Positions 20,180 through 30,982 of a DNA stretch of 64,000 nt are shown one piece after another. Below the pieces are notes generated by a model. It had not been told where the DNA came from and ran no database searches. It was given only the letters and a program-made list of their open reading frames with translations. Position numbers and translations under genes: made by a program. The stretch is from Bufo bufo. Taxonomy: Eukaryota; Chordata; Amphibia; Anura; Bufonidae. The stretch is from the NCBI RefSeq assembly GCF_905171765.1, contig NC_053390.1, positions 510,491,565 to 510,555,564 on the forward strand, written 5' to 3'. Within the stretch, counting starts at the first letter, position 1; each line of letters starts with the position of its first letter.

Positions 20180-21827
20180 TAGTCAGGTCCATAAATATTG
20201 GGACATCGACACAATTCTGAGATTGTTGGCTCTATACACCACCACAATGGATTTGAAGTGAAACAAACTAGATGTGCTTTAACTGCAGACTGTCAGCTTT
20301 AATTTGAGGGTATTTACATCCAAATCAGGTGAACGGTGTAGGAATTACAACAGCCTGCATATGTGCCTCCCACTTGTTAAGGGACCAAAAGTAATGGGAC
20401 AATTGGCTTCTCAGCTGTTCCACGGGCAGGTTTGTGTTATTCCCTCATTATCCCAAATACAATGAGCAGATAAAAGGTCCAGAGTTCATTTCACGTGCGA
20501 TATTTGCATTTGGAATCTGTTGCTGTCCACTCTCAAGATGAGATCCAAAGAGCTGTCACTATCAGTGAAGCAAGCCATCATTAGGCTGAAAAAACAAAAC
20601 AAACCCATCAGAGAGATAGAAAAAACATTAGGCGTGGCCAAAACAACTGTTTGAAACATCCTTAAAAAGAAGGAACGCACCAGTGAGCTCAGCAACACCA
20701 AAAGACCCGGAAGACCACGGAAAACAACTGTGGTGGATGACCGAATAATTATTCCCCTGGTGAAGAAAACACCCTTTACAACAGTTGGCCAAATCAAGAA
20801 CACTCTCCAGGAGGTAGGTGTATGTGCGTCAAAGTCAACAATCAAGAGAAGACTTCATCAGAATGAATACAGAGGGTTCACCACAAGATGTAAACCATTG
20901 GTTAGCCTCAAAAACAGGAAGGCCACATTAGAGTTTGCCAAATGACATCTAAAAAGCCTTCACAGTTCTGGAACAACATCCTATGGACAGATGAGACCAA
21001 GATCAACTTGTACTAGAGTGATGGGAAGAGAAAAGTATGGAGAAGGAACGAAACTGCTTATGATCCTAAGCATACCACCTCATCAGTGAAGCATGGTGGT
21101 GGTAGTGTCATGGCGTGGGCATGTATGGCTGCCAATGGAACTGGTTCTCTTGTATTTATTGATGATGTGACTGCTGACAAAAGCAGCAGGATGAATTCTG
21201 AAGTGTTTCGGGCAATATTATCTGCTCATATTCAGCCAAATGCTTCAGAACTCATTAGACGGCGCTTCACAGTGCAGATAGACAATGACCCAAAGCATAC
21301 TGCAAAAGCAACCAAAGAGTTTTTTAAGGGAAAGAAGTGGAATGTTATGCAATGGCCAAGTCAATCACCTGAGCTGAATCCGATTGAGCATGAATTTCAC
21401 TTGCTAAAGACAAAACTGAAGGGAAAATGCCCCAAGAAAAAGCAGGAACTGAAGACAGTTGCAGTAGAGGCCTGGCAGAGCATCACCAGGGATGAGACCC
21501 AGCATCTGGTGATGTCTATGCATTCCAAACTTCAGGCTGTAATTGACTGCAAGGGATTTGCAACCAAGTATTACAAAGTGAAAGTTTGATTTATGATTAT
21601 TATTCTGTCCCATTACTTTTGGTCCCTTAACAAATGGGAGGCACATATGCAAACTGTTGTAATTCCTACACCGTTCACCTGATTTGGATGTAAATACCCT
21701 CAAATTAAAGCTGACAGTCTGCAGTTAAAGAACATCTTGTTAGTTTCATTTCAAATCCATTGTGATGGTGTATAGAGCCAAAAATGTTAGAATTGTGTTG
21801 ATGTCCCAATATTTATGGACCTGACTG
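20180..21827 (+). mobile_element. Tc1-like element, near full length
   Basis: Inverted terminal repeats start AGTCAGGTCCATAAATATTG at 20181 and end with the complement at 21827. TA is present at 20178-20179 and 21828-21829. It carries one broken transposase gene. The fragment at 5912-6574 belongs to the same family. Confidence 0.95.
20538..21589 (+). pseudogene. Tc1 transposase, full length but broken
   Basis: The start MRSKELSLSVKQAII opens a helix-turn-helix region, followed by a GRPR-type hook (TKRPGRPRKTT). Further on come WACMAANGTGSLVFIDD, the second Asp region (VQIDNDPKHTAKAT) and WPSQSPELNPIEHEF, a Tc1-type DDE core. Lesions: TGA at 20652-20654, TGA after EFAK at 20943-20945, and a frame change between there and about 21086. 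From 21086 the frame is open to the stop at 21589. About 350 codons in total, normal for Tc1. Confidence 0.9.
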
Positions 21828-21925
21828 TAAGAACCTCCCCAGCAGCCCTTATATGCAGTATTTTGGAGATCTGAGAGAGACAGCAGTGTTATTGCTGTGC
21901 TCTCTGCTTTCCTGTGTCATTACAT

Positions 21926-22092
21926 TAGATAGTTAGTTAGTTAGTTAGCTTATATATAAAATACAGAAAGTTATTGGGAGATCGTCAGTGTAGGTTAGAT
22001 AGTGATATAGTGTAGCTGACCATACATACATGGTACATATATAGTGCTGTATGTATGTATGTATGCTACATACATACATACATACATACATA
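21926..22092. repeat. Microsatellites (TTAG)n and (ATGT)n/(ACAT)n
   Basis: TTAG repeats lie at about 21928-21950. ATGTATGT followed by its complement ACATACAT (about 22049-22090) forms a simple palindrome. Confidence 0.9.
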
Positions 22093-22464
22093 GTGCACCA
22101 ATCACTAATAAGTAGTAAGACATATTCAAATGTGAAGTTGCCTGTATTGCGCCAAAATATTTGCATCATTAGTGCCGATTTCGCAATCGCAAATCTATTG
22201 GAGCACTCTATCTGCATATAAAGCTATTGTAATGTTCTGCCGTGCCAGACATTTTCTCCAGTCTCAGGAAACTTCTAGCAGCTTGAAAAATGTAGCTATA
22301 GTGACCCACGTCTGTATTTCGCGCGCATTACTTGGTGATTATTCCCGATCAAGAAAATAATCTCGAATTCGCAAATTTGCGAATATATGGCAAATATTCT
22401 ACCAAATATTCGCAAAATATTGCAAATTCGAATATTGTCCCTGCCACTCATCACTATCAATGAT

Positions 22465-22522
22465 TTCTAAGTGGGAGTACTTGCAAAATCGCAGGGTGTT
22501 CAAATACTTCTGTTCCTTACTG
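22465..22522 (+). mobile_element. Tc1-like remnant, part 2 (right terminus)
   Basis: TTCTAAGTGGGAGTACTTGC to TTCCTTACTG ends at 22522 with TA following (22523-22524). It joins part 1 across the AT-rich hAT. Confidence 0.6.
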
Positions 22523-22803
22523 TAAGTCATGCATCTTCTCGGACACAAAAGAAAACGGATCCGGCGCCCCATTGACTTATAATGGTTTTAGTGCCCTCAT
22601 GGCTATTTTAGAGATAATACAACTGTACAGTCGTGGCCAAAAGTTTTGAGAATGACACAAATATTAGTTTTCCCAAAGTTTGCTGCTAAACTGCTTTTAG
22701 ATCTTTGTTTCAGTTGTTTCTGTGATGTAGTGAAATATAATTACACGCACTTCATACGTTTCAAAGGTTTTTATCAACAATTACATGACATTTATGCAAA
22801 GAG

Positions 22804-24590
22804 TCAGTATTTGCTGTGTTGGCCCTTCTTTTTCAGGACCTCTGCCTTTGGACTGTGCATGCTCTCAATCAACTTCTGGGCCAATTCCTGACTGATAGCA
22901 ACCCATTCTTTCATAATCACTTCTTGGAGTTTGTCAGAATTAGTGGGTTTTTGTTTGTCCACCCGCCTCTTGAGGATTGACCACAAGTTCTCAATGGGAT
23001 TAAGATCTGGGGAGTTTCCAGGCCATGGACCCAAAATGTCAAAGTTTTGGTCCCCGAGCCACTTATGGCTCTTTCACACTTGCGTTGTCTGGATCCGTCG
23101 TGCACTCCATTTGCCGGAGGTGCCCGCCGGATCCGTAACAACGCAAGTGAACTGAAAGCATTTGAAGAAGGATCCGTCTTCAAAATGCGTTCAGTGTTAC
23201 TATGGCACCCAGGACGCTATTAAAGTCCTGGCTGCCATAGTAGTAGTGGGGAGCGGGGGAGCAGTATACTTACAGTCCGTGCGGCTCCCGGGGCGCTCCA
23301 GAATAACGTCAGAGCGCCCCATGCGCATGGATGACGTGATCCATGCAACACGTCATCCATGAGCGTGGGGCGCCCTAACGTCACTCTGAAGCGCCCTGGG
23401 AGCCGCACGGACGGTAAGTATACTGCTCCCCCGCTCCCCACTACACTTTACCATGGCAACCAGGACTTTAGCGTCCCGGCAGCCATGGTAACCATTCAGA
23501 AAAAGCTAAACGTCGGATCCGGTAATGCGCCGAAACGACGTTTAGCTTAAGGCCGGATCCGGATTAATGCCTTTCAATGGGCATTAATTCCGGATCCGGC
23601 CTTGCGGCAAGTGTTCTGGATTTTTGGCCGGAGCAAAAAGCGCAGCATTCTGCGGTATTTTCTCCGGCCAAAAAACGTTCCGTTCCGGAACTGAAGGCAT
23701 CCTGATGCATCCTGAACGGATTTTTCTCCATTCAGAATGCATTGGGATAATCCTGATCAGGATTCTTCCGGCATAGAGCCCCGACGACGGAACTCTATGC
23801 CGGAACCCAACAACGCAAGTGTGAAAGAGCCCTTAGTTATCACTTTTGCCTTATGGCACGTTGCTCCATTGTGCTGGAAAATGCATTGTTCTTCACCAAA
23901 CTGTTGTTGGATTGTTGGAAGAAATTGCTGTTTGAGGGTGTTTTGGTACCATTCTTTATTCATGGCTGTGTTTTTGGGCAAAATTGTGAGTGAGCCCACT
24001 CCCTTGGATGAGAAGCAACCCCACACATGAATGGTCTCAGGATGCTTTACTGTTGGCATGACACAGGACTGATGGTAGCGCTCACCTTTTCTTCTCCAGA
24101 CAAGCCTTTTTCCAGATGCCCCAAACATTGGGAAAGAGGCTTCATCTGAGAATATGACTTTGCCCCAGTCCTCAGCAGTCCATTCACCATACTTTCTGCA
24201 GAAGATCAATCTGTCCCTGATGTTTTTTTTGGAAAGAAGTGGCTTCTTTGCTGGCCTTCTTGACACCAGGCCATCTTCCAAAAGTCTTCGCCTCACTGTG
24301 CGTGCAGATGCGCTCACACCTGCCTGCTGCCATTCCTGAGCAAGCTCTGCACTGGTGGCACTCCGATCCCACAGCTGAATCCTCTTTAGGAGACGATCCT
24401 GGCGCTTGCTGAACTTTCTTGGACGCCCTAAAGCCTTCTTAACAAGAATTGAACCTCTTTCCTTGAAGGTCTTGATGATTCTATAAATTGTTCATTGAGG
24501 TGCAATCTTAGTAGCCACAATATCCTTGCCTGTGAAGCCATTTTTATGCAACGCAATGATGGCTGCACGCGTTTCTTTGCAGGTCACCAT
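22804..24590 (-). pseudogene. Tc1 transposase split by a MITE
   Basis: The start MVTCKETRAAIIALHKNGF lies at 24590. The N-terminal HTH and GRPRKFSK hook follow, then SASARTVRRRLLEDGL, the first Asp region (KVIFSDEASFPMFG), the second (IFQHNGATCHKAKV) and, beyond the MITE, NSPDLNPIENLWSILKRRV, ending at 22804. Lesions are a TGA at 24492-24494 (about codon 33) and the MITE at 23066-23832 between the second and third catalytic motifs. In the second motif the usual Asp reads as Asn in HNGA. Otherwise it is well preserved. Confidence 0.9.
23066..23832. mobile_element. Harbinger-like MITE, 767 bp
   Basis: Inverted ends GGCTCTTTCACACTTGCGTT are flanked by TTA on both sides (23063-23065, 23833-23835). 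The interior is full of palindromes, for example one centred near 23345 with arms of roughly 65 bp, and GGATCCG motifs. No coding frame. The TSD type (TWA) supports PIF/Harbinger. Confidence 0.85.
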
Positions 24591-24980
24591 GGTTAACAAT
24601 GGAAGAACAATGATTTCAAGCATCACCCTGCTTTTAACATGTCAAGTCTGCCATTTTAACCCAATCAGCCTGACATAATGATCTCCAGCCTTGTGCTCGT
24701 CAACATTCTCACCTGAGTCAACAAGACGATTACTGAAATGATCTCAGCAGGTCCTTTAATGACAGCAATGAAATGCAGTGGAAAGGTTTTTTGGGGATTA
24801 AGTAAATTTTCGTGGCAAAGAAGGACTATGCAATTCATCTGATCACTCTTCATAACATTCTGGAGTATATGCAAATTGCTATTATAAAAACTTAAGCAGC
24901 AACTTTTCCAATTTCCAATATTTATGTAATTCTCAAAACTTTTGGCCAAGACTGTACAATACAATGTGAAAGTAGCCTTA

Positions 24981-25028
24981 TAAAAGCAAAAAAATATATA
25001 AATGGAAAGGAAATGGATAAAGCACAAT
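24981..25028 (+). mobile_element. PLE3 left scrap before PLE2
   Basis: A short stretch between the MITE end and the PLE2 target-site duplication. It is assigned to PLE3 only because the sequence after PLE2 (34839 on) must once have been contiguous with it. Confidence 0.35.
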
Positions 25029-25042
25029 CTTACCTGTACAGG
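25029..25042. repeat. PLE2 target-site duplication, left copy
   Basis: CTTACCTGTACAGG occurs here and again at 34825-34838, just outside the two ends of PLE2. PLE TSDs of this length are usual. Confidence 0.9.
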
Positions 25043-26347
25043 TAAACAAAAATGACCCAGGGTATCCCCAGGGCGAGTGAGGAACAGTGCCCACCCAAAA
25101 TGGCAACAGGGGATACACCTAAAGTATAACTCGGTAAAAGCTCCCGAGTGAAACAGCAGAAACAAATGAAGAGGGAGCTCATAATACCAAAAGTATATAA
25201 ATTTTATTAAAGCATGTTAAAAATACCAAAAAAAGGAGTAATGTAGGTACATAAGATGCCATGAGGCAAGGTGATGAGAGCGGAGAACAGAAAGAGCGCC
25301 ACCCTGGGAAGAAAAAACACACGGATATAGAGATGGAAAAATGTAGTATATAGTGATATATAACATGGGAATGGAGAATATTGGGTACAGTGCCCAACCC
25401 ATGAAATGGGTAAATAGATGATAAAACCATATGACATCAGGTAGAGCAAGGTCAACTCATGCACCCCCACTGGCAACAAATGCAAACGCATAAAGGTGAA
25501 AGTATGTTGCATAGAAAGCAAAGTGCAAGTGGACAAAAAATGACCACACAGCCAGCGGGGGGCAATAGAGGACCAAAGCTTACCTGGAAAGACCGTGTGC
25601 AACGAGACCCAGGGTGGCGCTACCCCAACGCGCGTTTCGGCGTGCCTTCGTCAGGGGGTAGCGCCATCACTGTGAACCAGGTTTAAATAGACTCTCTTAG
25701 CCAATGAAAGTGAGTACTTACTCGTCCCCAGGTGTACATGTTAAAAAGGCGCGCAGAAATCCTGGTAATCCGCATCCAGCCGCCCCACGGCCGGCGTCCC
25801 GCCGACACGCCCACACCATGTGATAAAGATCACATGATCGGGTGGCTCTGGCGTAAGGACGCACGGGCGTGAGGCGCCGGAGGCGGTACCCAGGATGACG
25901 CGCGCACACATGACAGAGGGGGAGGAGAATCAGGAAACCAGAAAAATAGTCCAAAATGCTGCCTCTCAATTTTGGAAACAGTAACCAGGCCATATTAATG
26001 CATAATGATAATATAACCATGGCGCATCAAGACATCGATGCGGCATGTGTAGCTCTATAACAATATATATATATATAGGTGAACAATTCAAAGAATAATA
26101 TGCGGATACAATAAAATGCATTCGTAAAATTGTATACATATTGTACATAAAGAAAGAATAATATTGGCAAAAAAATAATAAAAAGTAAAATGTATATGCA
26201 TACGGCAACATAATTAAGGATAACAAACATGATTATAATAGAGTGTGGTTAAAAAGCAGAGAATAGAGGTCATGATCTAGATCAATGAATAAATGAATAA
26301 ATAATTAATGAAAAAGGACATGCTAAAAAAGTGAAAGGGGGAAGATT
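25043..26347 (-). repeat. PLE2 inverted arm (pairs with 28415-29719)
   Basis: Coordinates pair with a sum of 54762 from 25043/29719 to 26347/28415, 1,305 bp with no difference noticed. It contains a third hammerhead on the minus strand. At 26346 it joins the truncated RT copy with about 2 bp of microhomology. Confidence 0.93.
25616..25665 (-). ncRNA. Hammerhead ribozyme, PLE2 inverted arm
   Basis: Exact reverse complement of 29097-29146. On the minus strand it has the 11-bp helix I, CTGACGA, short helix II, GAAA and ACGCGCGT, with predicted cleavage between 25627 and 25626. Confidence 0.85.
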
Positions 26348-27623
26348 CTTCCTGCAGCTCCAGGGGACAGCTATGGGCGCGGCATGTGCGCCGGCGTATG
26401 CCAATCTGTTCCTGGGGCTGTGGGAGAGGGACCTTTTCCTGTCAGACAGACACGTCATCATGGACCGCGCCATTCTTTGGGCGCGGTACATAGATGACGT
26501 CTTCTTGATCTGGCAGGGTACTGAAGAACAACTTCATGTTTTCTTTGAATTACTGAATACTAATTCTAGGAACATCAAATTGACCTACACTCATAGTAGA
26601 GAGAGAGTTGATTTCTTGGATGTCTCTGTGTTTAGGGATGCTGGCGGCCTTCTCAGGACGGATGTTTTTCGTAAAGAGACGGCCGTCAATGCCTATTTAC
26701 ATGCTACATCTTTGCATCCTACCAGTACCATTTCTGCCATCCCTGTGGGCCAGTTTTTACGCATCCGTCGAATTTGTTCGGACGATGCTACCTTCGAAAG
26801 ACAGGCCAGTGAACTGAAGGATCGGTTCCTTGCTAGGGGTTACAGCCATCGGGCAATTAAAAAAGCCTATTGGCGTGCTAAAACCCAGGATCAAACTCTT
26901 CTGCTGCAAACCAAAGGAGATAAGATGCCGGATAACAAAATTAGATTTGTAAGCACATACCACTCACAGTGGACAAAAATGAGGGAGATTTTGACCTTAC
27001 ATTGGTCCATTCTATTGACGGATCCCGTCTTAGAAAAGCTTCTACCCATACGACCTCTTGTTACGGCACGTAGGGCTAATACCCTACGGGATAGTCTGGT
27101 TCGAGGCTATCTTCAACCGACACCATCTCAACTCTGTATTGGACAAGGTAGCCCCAAGGTTGGCTTCAGACCATGCGGCAGTTGCGCCGCGTGTCCAAAT
27201 ATGGAGCGCTCCTTTGATTTTGTGGATTCTTCTGGAGCGAGATCCTTTAAAATCCTTCAGTCCCTCACGTGCTCCAGCACACGAGTTGTTTATTACGCTG
27301 TGTGCCCATGCCCCAAGGTATACGTTGGTTTGACGACCCGTGAGCTGAGGGTTCGTGTGCGGGAACACGTGAGGGATATCATTAATGCACAGGAGGTGAA
27401 GGAGATTGAGACATTAAAACCCATCCCTAGACATTTCAAGGAATTTCACTCTTGTAATCCAAGATGTCTTAGAGTTAGAGGTATAGATTGTATCCAGGTA
27501 GATTTACGTGCAGGCAATACATCCAAGCGGCTGGCTCAAAAGGAGAGCCGCTGGATATGGACCCTTGGGACATTGCGCCCTAGGGGCCTGAATGAGAATT
27601 TGGGCTTCTCTTCTTTTTTGTAG
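26346..27623 (+). pseudogene. PLE2 truncated copy: C-terminal RT and GIY-YIG
   Basis: It is identical in translation to the C-terminal part of 30983-32842. It begins at FLQLQGTAMGAACAPAYANL and keeps the catalytic RYIDDVFLIW, the Cys-rich CGSCAAC stretch and the GIY-YIG domain (VVYYAVCPC, KVYVGLTTREL). The open frame extends upstream to 26331, into the inverted arm. It lacks the N-terminal region and earlier RT motifs, so it is a 5'-truncated duplicate. It leads directly into the long repeat with a hammerhead, as the longer copy does. Confidence 0.9.
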
Positions 27624-29605
27624 CCGATGGGCCCACTACTGTGGACCTTATTCTTTTAACAGTTGTTTGTATATTATTTTACTGACTTTCTTTCTTATCT
27701 TTTGATTCTTTATTATTTATTCATTTATTTTTCTCTCTCTTTAGCCTACCATTTGATGGATATCCAGTCGCCTTGCGTCTCTCTGATTTCTTTGGGAATG
27801 GATTATCTCCAACATGATGTTACTATTGTTTCTTCTTAATGTGGTTCGTTTGCGGGACCAATTTACGGACATAGCTATTATACACTTTTTGGTGTTTTAT
27901 TCTACTTTATTCTTTTCCTTTTTTTCACGCAGCACCTTGCTCTGTATTTGGCTTTTGGCATTGGCCATATTTATATACACTTGTTCTTTCATGTTGACAC
28001 ATAATTCGAGTCCCCTATGTTGTTATTACTGGTGTTTTTACACCAGTACGCAACCGTATATGCTCTTTATAGGGCCCTACTCCTGTCCAACACCTTTTCC
28101 TTCTTCCCTGGCTTTATGTATTTATTTCTCAGCCAGGTATATTTATATACATCTTATGAATTTCTTTTTTTATAATTAATTTATTCATCCCTCTTCACCA
28201 TTTACACTCTATTATTATTCTTTACACTGTTTTTATTATTATTTTTATTTTCATTCCCTTCACTTTATTCCCCCGCACATCATGCTTTTCCCCCATTTCT
28301 CGTTATGAATTATTACTTATCATTATATATGATGCACTTTCCCTATTCACTTTTCATGAACTTTATTAGTTCCCTATTCGCACTATTATTTTCACATATT
28401 TATTTCACATGTATAATCTTCCCCCTTTCACTTTTTTAGCATGTCCTTTTTCATTAATTATTTATTCATTTATTCATTGATCTAGATCATGACCTCTATT
28501 CTCTGCTTTTTAACCACACTCTATTATAATCATGTTTGTTATCCTTAATTATGTTGCCGTATGCATATACATTTTACTTTTTATTATTTTTTTGCCAATA
28601 TTATTCTTTCTTTATGTACAATATGTATACAATTTTACGAATGCATTTTATTGTATCCGCATATTATTCTTTGAATTGTTCACCTATATATATATATATT
28701 GTTATAGAGCTACACATGCCGCATCGATGTCTTGATGCGCCATGGTTATATTATCATTATGCATTAATATGGCCTGGTTACTGTTTCCAAAATTGAGAGG
28801 CAGCATTTTGGACTATTTTTCTGGTTTCCTGATTCTCCTCCCCCTCTGTCATGTGTGCGCGCGTCATCCTGGGTACCGCCTCCGGCGCCTCACGCCCGTG
28901 CGTCCTTACGCCAGAGCCACCCGATCATGTGATCTTTATCACATGGTGTGGGCGTGTCGGCGGGACGCCGGCCGTGGGGCGGCTGGATGCGGATTACCAG
29001 GATTTCTGCGCGCCTTTTTAACATGTACACCTGGGGACGAGTAAGTACTCACTTTCATTGGCTAAGAGAGTCTATTTAAACCTGGTTCACAGTGATGGCG
29101 CTACCCCCTGACGAAGGCACGCCGAAACGCGCGTTGGGGTAGCGCCACCCTGGGTCTCGTTGCACACGGTCTTTCCAGGTAAGCTTTGGTCCTCTATTGC
29201 CCCCCGCTGGCTGTGTGGTCATTTTTTGTCCACTTGCACTTTGCTTTCTATGCAACATACTTTCACCTTTATGCGTTTGCATTTGTTGCCAGTGGGGGTG
29301 CATGAGTTGACCTTGCTCTACCTGATGTCATATGGTTTTATCATCTATTTACCCATTTCATGGGTTGGGCACTGTACCCAATATTCTCCATTCCCATGTT
29401 ATATATCACTATATACTACATTTTTCCATCTCTATATCCGTGTGTTTTTTCTTCCCAGGGTGGCGCTCTTTCTGTTCTCCGCTCTCATCACCTTGCCTCA
29501 TGGCATCTTATGTACCTACATTACTCCTTTTTTTGGTATTTTTAACATGCTTTAATAAAATTTATATACTTTTGGTATTATGAGCTCCCTCTTCATTTGT
29601 TTCTG
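27624..29605 (+). repeat. PLE2 long repeat (pLTR), first copy
   Basis: Noncoding, very T-rich up to about 28700. It then passes through a (TA)n patch and a GC-rich block into the hammerhead (29097-29146), followed by a region leading to the ORF. It repeats at 32843-34824. Hydrophobic frames of 60-131 codons here reflect T-richness and are not called. Confidence 0.85.
29097..29146 (+). ncRNA. Hammerhead ribozyme, PLE2 first repeat
   Basis: Helix I is 11 perfect pairs: GGCGCTACCCC (29097-29107) with GGGGTAGCGCC (29136-29146). CTGACGA lies at 29108-29114, helix II is GGC/GCC with a 2-nt loop, GAAA is at 29124-29127 and helix III is the self-complementary ACGCGCGT (29127-29134). U at 29135 is the predicted cleavage residue. 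Strong helix I with weak helices II and III is the dimer-type PLE pattern. Activity is inferred. Confidence 0.88.
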
Positions 29606-29763
29606 CTGTTTCACTCGGGAGCTTTTACCGAGTTATACTTTAGGTGTATCCCCTGTTGCCATTTTGGGTGGGCACTGTTCCTCACTCGCCCTGGGGATAC
29701 CCTGGGTCATTTTTGTTTATCTGATCAATTTCTACTGTGGTTTTTCACAGATCCCTGACTTTA
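29606..29763 (+). promoter_or_regulatory. PLE2 leader between long repeat and ORF
   Basis: This 158-bp stretch is present once in plus orientation and mostly again at the outer end of the inverted arm (25043-25156). It ends TTTTTCACAG-ATCCCTGACTTT before ATGCTCAACATG. The pyrimidine tract plus CAG resembles a 3' splice site. Introns are known in PLEs, but splicing here is speculation. Confidence 0.35.
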
Positions 29764-30982
29764 TGCTCAACATGGATTACAAGGCCAGAGAACTTTCTTG
29801 GCTTTCCCAACTAGATGCCGTTTTCAAGGATGAGGGAGCGGTTGGTGGTCCCAGCGGTGGTATGAGTAAGGAGGTCCAGAACTCATTATTGTTATTGCTG
29901 CACAAAAGGGCCCGTATTTGGTGGAACAAGGCTTTCTTGGAGAAGTATCTCCAGAGAGGGCTAATACCTAGGGGCCTTAGAATACAGGTGTTCCCCTCCT
30001 TTCCCATAGAGGATGACGCCTTTGTATCTAAATGGGAGGAGACCTGTAATCAAAGCTCTTTTACGTTTATAGAGCTTTTGATTGGCCATAATAAAAAAAG
30101 CCTGGAACAATTAGATGCGGAGATTGATCTCTTACAGACACGTTTATCCAATATCTGTAGCCCAGAACTTTTGAAAACTTTTCAGGAACAACTGGATACG
30201 AAATACCCTGTCTGGGAAAAAGAAATTCAGGAGGCCAAGATCCAAAAGTTCTCAAGAGATAACAACGATGCACAACAGAATCGTATATACAAATGGAAAA
30301 GTCGAGATTCCTATAGAACTAGATCCCGCAGCAGATCGTCCTCAGTCTCTTCCATGTCATCTATGGGGGAGTCCCAGTCACAGGGTACCTATCCTGCTCG
30401 CCAGACCCGTAATAAAAGAAAAATGGAGCAGGGCAATGGACAGGGACGGAAGAGACAACCGGAACCAATTACGACCACAAAACACCCGGACAGGGAACCT
30501 AAGGTAATTAACTTATCTGACTATACCCTCTCCGGCACAGATACCTCTCTGCTGGAGAAGGGATTATCCTATGTACCTAGCTGTAGGTTCGATTGTTTCA
30601 CTGCTATCAAGGATTTGCACCTCTTTGGACGTTCCCTAATGATGAAGAGGTGGCATTGCAGGAGTGATTCAATTGGTTCCCTGAGTTCCGAGGAGGAACA
30701 GCGAGCCCTCCATATTTTGGAGGACCTCCTATTAGAACAGGAGAGACCCGCTACGACTACTGTTAATGAAATACCATCGGCCATTAAAAAGAGATCTAAG
30801 AAATTCCCCCCTTTGTCACTATGTCCGGCAATTGACCTCTTTGTTAAGACGGTCAGCAAGGACTTTGAACGGATTTCTACATCCGTCCCATATGATAACT
30901 TAAATAAGGACCAACGACAGAGCCTTGCCAAACTTAAAAATCTTCCGGATGTTATTTACAACCAGCTGACAAGGGGGGGAAT
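29764..30982 (+). CDS. PLE2 ORF, N-terminal region (basic, RS-like)
   Basis: I choose the start MLNMDYKARELSWLSQ at 29764. An upstream ATG at 29580 is in frame but would begin inside the long repeat. The first 180 residues look helical (EQLDAEIDLLQTRLSN suggests a coiled coil). They are followed by a basic Arg/Ser stretch (RTRSRSRSSSVSSMSS) and an NLS-like KRKMEQGNGQGRKRQ. Then comes the PLE block INLSDYTLSGTDTSLLEKGL, which PLE1 also has as NLSKYTLEKKEIELLSKGL. The frame ends at 30987-30989 because of a small indel cluster around 30960-30982. The RT part continues in another frame at 30983. Confidence 0.8.

Larger units (their letters stand above)
19944..22456. mobile_element. AT-rich hAT-type element (non-autonomous) carrying a Tc1
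   Basis: The ends begin TAGTATTGGCACAAATATTCG (left) and, inverted on the right, TAGTGATGAGTGGC...ATATTCG. Many GCGAATAT-type motifs lie near both ends. It is flanked by 8-bp near-identical TSDs TCCATGAT (19936-19943) and TCAATGAT (22457-22464). No transposase of its own is seen. A Tc1 element occupies 20180-21827. Confidence 0.75.
22628..24954 (-). mobile_element. Tc1-like element carrying a MITE
   Basis: Terminal repeats CAGTCGTGGCCAAAAGTTTT (22628) and its near-complement ending ACTG at 24954. TA at 22626-22627 and 24955-24956. It contains one minus-strand transposase gene interrupted by a 767-bp MITE. Confidence 0.95.
22525..24977. mobile_element. Remnant of a Harbinger-like MITE, split by a Tc1
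   Basis: Flanking DNA on both sides of the Tc1 (22525-22625 and 24957-24977) joins into a short low-coding sequence. It ends GTGAAAGTAGCC followed by TTA, the same terminal layout as the MITE at 52673-53170. The left terminus is not visible. Confidence 0.35.

Noticed and set aside
24665..25602. Minus-strand frames of 60-166 codons around the PLE2 left end
   Set aside because: They cross the PLE2 boundary or lie in Tc1 untranslated DNA; composition-driven.
27814..29583. Hydrophobic frames of 60-131 codons in the PLE2 long repeat, present in all copies
   Set aside because: The region is T-rich, which yields Phe/Leu/Tyr-rich frames by composition. They recur only because the copies are almost identical at DNA level, and no domain is recognisable.
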